Source: Psilocybe azurescens (Eukaryota; Basidiomycota; Agaricomycetes; Agaricales; Agrocybaceae). From it: DNA of 18,465 bases. A program made the translations under genes and the position numbers. Where the stretch lies: assembly GCA_023853785.1 (NCBI GenBank), contig JAJIRX010000843.1:1-18465 (forward strand), written 5' to 3'. The notes under the pieces are model-generated. The model was not told the DNA's origin. It saw nothing but the letters and a program-made list of their open reading frames with translations, and did no database searches. Shown piece by piece: positions 10,281 through 18,465 of this stretch (position 1 is the stretch's first letter; every line of letters starts with the position of its first letter).

Positions 10281-12630
10281 ATGACGGTCATTCCTACTGA
10301 AACAGTTTCATTGAATGCCTCGGGATCCAATTTACGAGAAACTACCGGGTCCTTGCCTCAACCCTCCGGGAACATGACCAATCACAATCAGCAGCATTCT
10401 GCTCACTGGCTGACCGACCAAACGAATCTCCTTCCCTTCAGGAAAATCGTCGCATGCTTCCTTGGACTTTCTTTGTGCATTGTAGTCTCGACATTGGATT
10501 CCGTCATTGTCGCGACTGCCATACCCACAATATCTGCTGTGTTCAAAGCGGGGTCTATCGTCTCCTGGGTTCCCTCCGCATACCTACTCACATCGACAAG
10601 CTTCCAACCTTTGTATGGTCGCTTCAGCGATATTTTCGGCCGTAAAGCAGCGATTTCTGTGGCTATGCTGGTATTTATGCTCGGAAACCTTCTAGCTGGG
10701 TTCTCTAGGACTATTATACAATTGATTGTATTTCGTGGAATAGCAGGTGCCGGTGGAGGTGAGTTTCACTGAATTAATTGGTTATTCCCTTTAACATCAT
10801 ACTTCGTCTTTATTTAAGGCGGGATTATAAGCTTGTCGCAGATAATCATCTCGGATATTGTGAGCTTGCGGGATAGGTACGTCGGAACACTATTCCGAGC
10901 CTAGTACTATCTATAGAGATAACACTGGTAGAGGAAAATACCAAGGAATCATAGGTGGCGTCATTGCTCTTGGGTATGCCGTTGGTCCCTTGATCGGAGG
11001 CTCTTTGGCGCAGAAAGTTAGCTGGAGAGTGAGTTACCAACTTTTCCTGTCTTTACTCCTACTGATAGCGTTGACAGTGGTGCTTCTGGATATGTATTCC
11101 AGTGTCTGCATGTGCGATTGCAGTCGTGAATTTCATCTTACCTCTGAAGTCAGTCAACGGGGACATGAAAAGGTCGTTCAAGCTTCTGCAAGTTGTGATA
11201 TATGTTGACTGTCCAAATAACCCAGAAAACTACTAGCGGTGGATTTCTTAGGTGCCGCGCTAACCTTGGTAGGGTGCACGCTCATAATACTACCTCTTAT
11301 ATGGGTGAGCTCTCATTTAGATGATCGTGTACGTATTAATTCATGTTTGAGGGCTAGGGCGGCGTAACCTTTCCTTGGACATCTGCGGTAGTTCTTGCTC
11401 CCTTATTTTCAGGTTGTTTCATTGTCGTGCTTTTCTGCATTTGGGAATGGAAAGGCGCATGCTTGCCTATCGTACCTAGTAAGCGCCTGCTATACTGATG
11501 GGTATAGAATCTCATTTTGGCAAAATAGTGTACATTTTCAGGCATGCTACGGTTACAGGCGTGTATATCACCATGTTTGTCAAGTATGTCAACAACTTCG
11601 ATATCCGGCGTCCAGGCTTGTTCATCAGAATTCATTTAAAGTGGATTTGTTTTCTTCTCCTCTTTATACTATTTGCCCCAGTATTTCCAAGTCGTTTTAG
11701 GATATGATCCAATTGGCGCAGGTGTTTTCCCTGATACCTGTTCTTGTTAGTCAGATGGTTCTTAGTTGGATCTCGGTAGGTTTCTCCGTCTTGATTTAAA
11801 CCAATCTAAGCCTTGAGTCTCAAATATAAAGGGTGTTATCGTCAGTCGGACAGGCCGTTATCGGGTGCGTATTTCAGGTAATCAGTAATCTGATCCGTAA
11901 CTTCTTATACGCATCCTTCCAGAATATCATCCACTCGGGCTTCACAATCTGGTCGATTGCATGCGGCCTCATCTCAACCCTCAAACCGCATTCACACAAA
12001 GTTGAAATTGTAATCTACATGCTTCTGGCGGGAAGTGGGGCAGGGCAAGTTCGTATACCGTTAACCATCAAAAATGCTAGTGCCGCTAAGTCACACTCTT
12101 GTCTGTACAGACGTTACAAACCACTACAGTTGCTGCCCAGGCGAGTGTTTCTCGACGAGACATGTCGGTCGTGACCGCGTTCCGTAATGCAAGCAACCAT
12201 TCCACGAAATACGCAGTCTTGGGCTGATAACCATATTTCCTTCTCTAGTTTATTCGCCTTCTAGGAGGAACTCTTGCTCTTGCCTTAGGCTCAACTATTC
12301 TGTGAGTCATGTCTGCATTATGAAAAAGATAATATCAACATCATTAATAATCCATTCCTGATCAGGAATAACTCTCTTCGTACAGCGATGAACGCACTAG
12401 CATACTCAAGCGTGCTAATAACTAGCATTGTCGATGATCCCGCCCGGCTTTTCTCCCCTAGCACACTTGGAATATCTTCATCTGATGCTACGTACATCCT
12501 CAATGCGGGCTATACGAAAGGATTTCGGACAATGTTCATTCTTAATGCGATCTTGACAGCCTTGGCGACCATAGTCAGTGTTGTATTGATCAAGCATAAA
12601 GAACTGAACAGGGAGATGAGGGTCAGCTGA
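10281..12630 (+). CDS. MFS transporter, DHA2-type drug:H+ antiporter family
   Basis: This is a plasma- or vacuolar-membrane proton antiporter of the 14-helix class; the substrate is unknown. There are 13 exons: 10281-10758, 10819-10876, 10932-11028, 11078-11172, 11226-11304, 11358-11478, 11529-11583, 11642-11775, 11832-11864, 11923-12048, 12111-12188, 12249-12301, 12366-12630, giving about 556 residues. Seen: a polar N-tail of about 53 residues; a TM1 D1-like motif (STLDSVIVATAIPTI); motif A GRFSDIFGRK (113-122); antiporter motif C GYAVGPLIGG (about 193-202); WRWCFWICIPVS; LYYLPQYFQVVLGYDPIGAG; and RRDMSVVTAFRNFIRLLGG. The intron at 12189-12248 has a GC donor. Exon 8 has one extra base at the CCC run 11729-11731, after which the expected FLIPVLVSQM reads in another frame. 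Near 12615 a missing G would replace the MRVS stop by a longer charged tail ending at 12722. No cluster context points to a substrate. Confidence 0.88.
12189..12248 (+). other. GC-AG intron in the MFS gene
   Basis: Exon 11 ends ...TTCCGTAAT and the next bases are GCAAGC; the intron ends TTCTCTAG. Only this junction keeps frame and joins AFRN to FIRLLGG, a continuous conserved helix. GC donors are a known minor class and usually match the rest of the 5' consensus strongly, as CAAGC does here. Confidence 0.75.
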
Positions 12631-12996
12631 GAGCCGCGTCATCTGAAACTAAAGAGAAAGTGGAAATAAGTTCAAAGGTAACCCCTAACGAGGAGACGGC
12701 AGCCGTGCAGAAGTTGGCGTAGACTGGGGCAAAGTGAGATCAGTGCGCGAGACATAGATAGAACATTGAGTAATTTCCGGGTTGTAAGTGAAATCCCATG
12801 GTGCATACGATGATCAGTATTATGAGTACATACCGTAGAGAATGCTCGCCCGGCGACGACGATAACAAGATAGAAGTATGTTACTTCCAGTAGTTAAAGA
12901 ACTAAGTACATTAGAAGGTTAAAGCAAACTATATACATGAGAAAAGATATTTATATGTTGTTGTATATCGTGTGCATCGTAAAGCCCCACATCCTT

Positions 12997-15382
12997 TTAT
13001 CCAGGAGCTGGGCAGTGGTTACAACGGAGGTTGAATTTGGTTAGTTTATCAGATGCGGAAGCTTTATTTGCTGGCGGTGGTTGGTCGACATAATATGTTG
13101 CTCGAGGTGGTGTAGGTTGGACTTGTCGGAAACAAAGGTCATCCAGTTCCTTTGCAACGATACCGTGTCTGAGGATCATGGTGAGTACATTCCCAAGTGG
13201 CCGTTTAGAATCACAGTAACGCACACAGTGCCAACGTGCTAGCAGACTTCAGAGTACGTCTGTAAATTGTCCATATATGCGGCGCAGTGATTGCAGGTCC
13301 ACGTCGAATATGCCTGTTTCACATCAGCTGCTGGCTCGTCCTGTTTAACACAGAGTGTGTCGTATGAGGTTAACACGTCCCAAGTGAATGGTTGGCGATG
13401 ATGGGGTCCGTCTACCGAGGGGATAATCCAGGAGACGTATACATTAGATAAAACTTAAATATGCCGTTGGGACCAGAGTACAAAAAAGCATTTGGTCTTA
13501 CAGCTGCCCTCCACGAATATGCGAATCGAAGCCATTTACCTGGCTCGTCGGAATATGCAACGCACCTAGAACATACAAACCGGAGATTCAAATCCATGCT
13601 ATGCGCAGTGGCAGTCGTAGCATTCAGGCCTGGGAGAGGGACGAGCGATTCAGGGACGGAACTCCTTTTGGGGCTGTACACAACTCTTATCTTCAACATA
13701 ATACCCGTAGTAAGTGGAGTTCGAAGGTAATCCTTTGGTTTTTGAAGTGCAATAATGCGCTAAGTGATCAGCTACACCAATCAAGACATGATTTGGGTTG
13801 TGTAGGCGCGAGGGCGAGACAAGCAGAACAACAGATTGTCGCTTTGTCTAAGGGATCCAATGGCGGACCGATGGACAGAATTTTCCCAGGTTCGATATCC
13901 GATTCAGGGTGGCAACTAGTTATGAGGCTTCAGGGCGACTCTGCTCTTCATTAAATGCTGTAGCAAGGAGCTCAAGAAGCATTTACATTGGAAGATTAAA
14001 ATACAAATAGAGCGTTGGAATGGACGGGAAGGTTGATAATCTGCGAGAATGGAGGAACTCACAGATATCATATGTTTGAGGGAGGAAAGCCACTGCGACG
14101 GGAGTAGCCCTCGTTTATACTCGCTGTTAATAGCTGGAAAAGTTGCCTGCGGGTCGCTTTCAGAGCAGTGAAATCTCTTGCCAGTCGCTTTGTTTTAACC
14201 TCCATTAACATGGGTTCGGGTATAGATTGTATGGATATCCAGACTGAGATCCTATAGGCGTACCTCGACGGTGCACAAGGGGTCCACGGGAAAGGAGTCG
14301 CACGCAGTGTGCTGTTAATTACCTTTGTAATCGTTAGTTAGGTCTGCATGGGGCCAAGCCCCAATAAACATAAATCTACAAGAAAAGAAAAAAAATCCAG
14401 ACTGAGATATTTCCAATTATCAGAGCCACTCGCAGCTTCGAAATAGTCCAGTATTACTTCGATTAGTGAGATCTGCCTTCTTCGTAAACTCGGCAGTCCA
14501 CCTGATAGACAAAAATCTTCTTGAACGTAGTCCAGCAGGACATAACGTTTTGATCATCCTAACCGAAGATCTTTTAGATACATTTTGAATTTCTCGAAGG
14601 ACTCATGCAGTTTGGCGTTTTGTGATGAAGTCATGAGTGTGTTTCTGACGGTCCCTAACATTCCTCTCAAGCCATTGGTTACACCGACTTGCATCCTGTA
14701 ATTAAGTGAGCGTCGTGGATGACCAATAAATAGAAGACTCACAGAAAGTATATTGTCGACAAGCCTAGTTCGATCGGCCTTGAAACGACTCAGATTTTCT
14801 TGTGCATCAGCAGGTTTCAAATTCCGAACTTCATACCGATGGATAGCCAAATCATGAACTGTACGATCGATGTTAGTTCCCAAAAGAATAGAGTGCTGCT
14901 GGCGTGTCCATGTGCCCATCCGCCGACTATTCAGACTTACTCGTCCTCGAGAGACTAAGAATATCTTTAGGGTTGAGGTGCCCGAATATTTTGATAAGAC
15001 AGATAGATTTAGTAGCTGTATAAGCTTCACACATTGCTACTTACTTCGAACAAGATGTCCAGCGGCATATTGGGTAAAAAACTCAAGCTTTTTCGGGCAC
15101 GCGACGATTTCTCAGCCTGTGATGGACTCAGTGTCGCACTATTTGCGTCCCTCTTGCGCGCTTAGCAGGGGGTGCGCATGATGCCCTTTACTTCCTAAAG
15201 CTATCATGTAAATAAGTTCGAAACTGGGGTTATTAAAATTGACCACTATGATATTCACTCTCCTAGCTCGAATAGCTGTCTTCACTTCGATCGTCCTCAT
15301 CACTAGTCTCCACATTGTTAAGTGGAGAACTCACATTTTCAAGGTTCGGCTGAGCGCGTAGCTTGGTGGACCTTGTAGCCAT
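12997..15382 (-). pseudogene. F-box protein relic, internally deleted (copy C)
   Basis: This is the third member of the F-box/Cys-rich family. The start at 15382 gives MATRSTKLRAQ, then an acidic Ser-rich stretch. The F-box exon 15116-15045 ends LPNMPLDILFE. A 55-bp intron follows (GTAAGT donor), and the F-box resumes at 14989 as IFGHLNPKDILSLSRTS, but the bases just before it are AA, not AG, so the acceptor is lost. The usual post-F-box and Cys-pair regions are missing. The sequence passes almost directly to the later helix region (NLKPADAQENLSRFKADR), and after intron 14701-14744 to DASRCNQWLERN. Further weak blocks: LARDFTALKATRRQLF near 14180, LDKATICCSAC near 13840, LPGLNATTATAHSMD with LRFVCSRC near 13620-13570, and TWTCNHCAAYMDNLQTYSEV near 13300. 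Stops and frame changes interrupt these. The 3' limit is approximate. Confidence 0.66.
14237..14408. repeat. 14-bp direct repeat
   Basis: ATCCAGACTGAGAT occurs at 14237-14250 and again at 14395-14408, both inside the decayed middle of F-box copy C. The flanks do not match, so this is either a remnant of a small duplication or chance. Confidence 0.5.
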
Positions 15383-15805
15383 ATTACAGGTAGCAAAATC
15401 GGTGGTAAATGGCAATAGGAATCACGCATCATAATTCATTATATATGCTGATATACCGTCCCAAAATGTCTTAAGATGAGGACTCAGGAGTCAGAACGTT
15501 CCGTATTTCGAGAATCTGGGGTCGTACATTATTACAGTCTTATCCCCGACATGTTCCTTTAATTTGGCTCGGAATGCTGTCGTGCTCGAAGCAAATTTGT
15601 TACTCCAATGTGTATATAGAACTCAGAAAGCCCCTTGAGATGAGTACTTAAAAGCTATGTAAGCCTTAAGCCGTAGATATACTTACTCGAAATAATAATT
15701 ATAAGAAATGTCCATAGTTGATGATACACAAGAATATCAAGTACTCCAATATTTCCACCTGTTAACCAAAAGAAAGAAATGCTAAACCACTCTCTGGTCA
15801 ATTCC
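15383..15805. other. intergenic, no gene seen
   Basis: This stretch lies between the 3' end of the laccase and the 5' end of F-box copy C; both genes are on the minus strand. It is AT-rich with no open frame or motif that I can support. It should contain the laccase polyadenylation region and any surviving promoter of copy C. Confidence 0.5.
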
Positions 15806-18176
15806 TCAAAGACTGGATCCATGTTTTGGATGGTGTGCGTGTCGTGAATGATTTGGTCCCCTCGATACCAGGCTTACAGAATTCGCTGATGCCGGGAGGG
15901 CGTCATATATTGGGCAAAGCTGTTTCCAGGCGGCTTAAAATACCATCAGTATGAAGATTGCAACGAACAAGAGAGTAGGAGGGCCTACCAGGTGTTGACA
16001 TTGTTTTGCCTTTTACGCTCAGTTTACCCTGTAAGCTCATGGATTCGGGGTCTTCCGCAAACACCACAGCCAGACCACTACGGGGAAATGATCAGTAACG
16101 AAAAGAAAAAATATCGATGACTCCTACTGGACGTAATGGAAATCAATATGACTGTAGTTATTTTATCTGGGATTAACTTTAGATTATATCGAGTGAGCAA
16201 AATTTTCACCAGTGCATTATCCATGGACCAGGATTATCGGTTACGAAACGAATAGTGACATTGCTTCCAGCATCGCCAGCGCTAACAACGTCCCGGCGAA
16301 TCGGATTGATATAGTTGGCCTTCGTCTCTCCTGCGCTCTTAACTACACTGAACGGATGCTGAGAATATCATATCAAGACAAGCGATTGAAATAAGAAACC
16401 TGAGTGGCTTACCCCGTGAAGATGGAAAGGGTGCTAAGCAAGATCAATACTTCATATCTGAATGTTGGAACGAGAATTATACTTACCGGTCCTCCAACAA
16501 CGCCTGCGGGCATGGTAAGTTCAATCACTTTGTTTCGAGGCAGGACATAGAGAGGGCCATCTGGAAGTAACTCCTGTGCAGTTTTGGCGCCGCTCATTAG
16601 TTGCAATAAGAGGCACAGATGGCTCATGGAAGTTTTTGCCGTTCACTGTGAACCCTTTGTTGTTCATGGACATAACAAGATTTATGTTGACATCGGCCCC
16701 TCCTGACACCGGCCTTCCTGGAGCACGAGGATCTTTGAGCAAAGGCCTGAGCTTGGCTTCTGAGAGAAGATTGGTCTTCTTTTGTTTCGACGTCTTTGGA
16801 TCAACAGCACGGGCGCCTTTATATCTGAGGATGGCGGAGTTGACACCGCCCTCGAATCCTTTGGCCAGTTTCATCTCATTGGTAATGGCATTGGGAAGGG
16901 CACGTATCCAGTAGTTATCAACCTTTTGGTTTGCGTGCAAGATGAACGAATAGCGCTGGCCTAAAATAACTATTCAAAATATGCCTGAATAAAACGTGCA
17001 GTAATATGTACCGGCAAAGATCTGGATAGTGTTCACAACGAGCGGAATGGTGTTTTCGCCGTCAGCCTCGATGACCGTCAGATCGTGACCATCTATCGAG
17101 AACGTGTAGTTCGGGTCGCATGACATTGAGACTAGACGGAACCGGTACCGGCGTCCTGGCTGAACGTCGACGACCGAGAGACTGACAGGAGGACCTCCAG
17201 GATATCTTCCTTTGCCGTTAATTAGTGTCGAGTCGGCAACAGGAAGACCTAGGGACGGTCCTTGTGTGTGGTACCTTCTTCTAAGTAAGTCGGCCTCCAT
17301 GTGCAAGCGCAAAAGAAGAAGCTCACCAATCAGCTAACGTGATAACAGTCGACTCTTATAAGAGGTACTCGCGTTAGTATGATATAGATTAAAAATAAGA
17401 GAACACCCCACTAACCATTGTCCACTAGCAATACGGATTTCGATTAATATGATAGTTCATAGCGGTATTAGAAATCATACCATCATATAGTCGTTTGTGT
17501 GGGTCTTGGGGTCGTAAATGACCATGGGACCCCTGAGCCCATCACAATATTGCGTTCCTAGAACCGGGTTGTCACTGTGAGTGCCGAGGCAGGCAGAGCG
17601 AATACCAAAGCATACCAAAATGTGAGTGATACCAATGCGTCCCCGCTTTATTCTTGTTAGTGAACTCGTATAGGAAAGAATTACCGGGAGCGATTGGACA
17701 TTGAGTGATGCCCACGGGCCCATCTGCCCAGGCAGATTGCTGCTGGAGCATGCCGTGCCAGTGCTAATACGCCATGATTCATGAGATTAATAGAGTTGAT
17801 TCGTTTCGACACAAGAAAACTCACTATGCTAGTACTCCTGAGCATAGTTTTGTCCGTAAGGTTATTGACTACGTTCAACCGAAAATTTTCCCCCTAATAA
17901 ATGTATCAGAGACATTTCAGAGAGCGGCACAAAAGCCTCACCTTTTTGCTGTTATCAAGGGGCCAGGATGACTGCCTTGAACGACAGTAGATCTGATAAT
18001 AACGAGTCTGGTCCTTGTAGCAGAACAAGGAGTAGAACCTACGACCGCTGGAATCCATCAGGAGAAATTATTTTGTTTGTAACTTTGAGAGTGGTCCGAG
18101 GTCCAACCGCAGCGAGTGCTGGGTGACAAGTGAAGCTCAAAGCGACAGAAATGACGGTATACAGTAAGATATTCAT
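15806..18176 (-). CDS. laccase (secreted multicopper oxidase)
   Basis: Laccases oxidise phenolic substrates and reduce O2 to water outside the cell. There are 14 exons: 18176-18046, 17992-17942, 17893-17825, 17763-17616, 17557-17481, 17424-17416, 17354-17327, 17274-17012, 16960-16487, 16433-16413, 16358-16210, 16151-16128, 16077-15989, 15933-15806; about 554 residues. A signal peptide ends ALA at about residue 22. Copper motifs: L1 [16 protein letters not shown] (from about 85), L2 [20 protein letters not shown]3 HPFHLHG then HPFSVV, L4 HCHIDFHYVHGL. All ten His and the Cys are present. The C-terminus reads [15 protein letters not shown] plus an unusual 26-residue tail. Three frame breaks must be bridged: one A missing at 17943-17947, one C missing at 17508-17511, and two bases missing near 16607. 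The intron-1 donor (GTCGTA) is weak. The gene is either recently inactivated or carries sequence errors. Confidence 0.9.
17416..17424 (-). other. 9-bp microexon of the laccase
   Basis: Nine bases (TGGACAATG) lie between a CTAG acceptor and a GTTAGT donor. With phase-1 joins they supply V-D-N and the first base of E, turning the flanking exons into [16 protein letters not shown], the conserved laccase segment after L2. Without it the motif is incomplete. Confidence 0.7.
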
Positions 18177-18276
18177 GCCAAAAGTAGGGACTGTGTTGGG
18201 AAAATGAATGTGGTGGGCGTATCAGCCTGTCGGATGTGGGGGCTCCAAGGGAGTGTTGCCAGCCAGGGATCACGGT

Positions 18277-18282
18277 TATATG
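18277..18282 (-). promoter_or_regulatory. possible TATA element of the laccase gene
   Basis: Read on the minus strand, an ATATAA hexamer lies about 100 bp before the laccase ATG. Position and composition are plausible, but the match is weak. I saw no exact metal-response or carbon-repressor motif that I would defend in the remaining upstream sequence to 18465. Confidence 0.3.
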
Positions 18283-18465
18283 TTGGTCTCCAGTCTCGAG
18301 CGCTCTTCGAGGAACGGTGCCTGCTAGTGATCCCGAGGTTTTGATTGGGGTTTGAGGTGCAGGCGAGAAATTTGAAAATCAGAGTCTGATTGAATCAAAT
18401 TAGACATACCATGTGGAAGTTTGAGGGCTTGGTATGTAAACTGCGTCGAATTGTATAAGAGAAGT

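Noticed and set aside
11722..11751. A 30-bp GT...AG intron that would explain the MFS frame break
   Set aside because: It is shorter than every other intron here, and the segment encodes a conserved helix if one C is removed.
13461..13954. Overlapping + strand open frames of 89 and 117 residues
   Set aside because: They lie antisense to F-box copy C segments (LPGLNATTATAHSMD, LRFVCSRC, LDKATICCSAC) that match a known family, while the + frames match nothing.
14350..14362. Short perfect inverted repeat GGGGCCAAGCCCC
   Set aside because: A 5-bp stem with a 3-base loop in a decayed region; too short to call a terminator or transposon end.
10281..18176. Transporter plus laccase as a secondary-metabolite cluster
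   Set aside because: No core synthase, P450 or cluster regulator is present, and an F-box relic separates the two genes.
1..18465. tRNA, rRNA, CRISPR or complete transposon
   Set aside because: No cloverleaf B-box/anticodon arrangement, spaced repeat array, transposase or reverse transcriptase motif was found by eye.

Overview
The window looks like nuclear DNA of a mushroom-forming basidiomycete (Agaricomycetes). Genes are split by many 46-64 bp GT-AG introns, exons are small, and the families fit that group: a multi-exon fungal laccase, a DHA2-type MFS transporter, and the lineage-expanded F-box/Cys-rich, DUF6697-like and DUF6593 families. All exon models were read by eye from splice signals and remembered family motifs; no database search was possible.

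Layout. 163-735 (-): N-terminal part of an F-box protein, disrupted. 1191-3088 (-): decayed DUF6697-like gene with a coiled-coil N-terminus. 3330-3828 (+): two-exon small protein with a clustered-Cys N-terminus. 4426-5117 (+): four-exon DUF6593 protein. 5483-6867 (+): six-exon RPAC1/AC40, the subunit shared by RNA polymerases I and III. 7342-9346 (+): full-length but broken F-box relic. 10281-12630 (+): 13-exon MFS drug:H+ antiporter-like transporter, possibly reading on to 12722. 12997-15382 (-): third F-box relic, internally deleted and with a mutated splice acceptor. 15806-18176 (-): 14-exon secreted laccase. The gaps between them hold no convincing gene.

There is no operon and no clear biosynthetic cluster. 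The middle (3330-6867) is a co-directional block of apparently functional genes around a housekeeping polymerase subunit. The flanks are accessory DNA: fast-evolving F-box and DUF6697 copies in decay, an efflux-type transporter and a laccase. No new defence, mobile or regulatory system is convincing here. The most useful observations are three F-box copies at different stages of decay, the unusual laccase (9-bp microexon, atypical L4 copper motif), a GC-AG intron in the transporter, and repeated one- or two-base indels in conserved exons. Several of these fall in short homopolymers, and one is in the essential RPAC1 gene, so part of the apparent gene breakage is probably assembly error.
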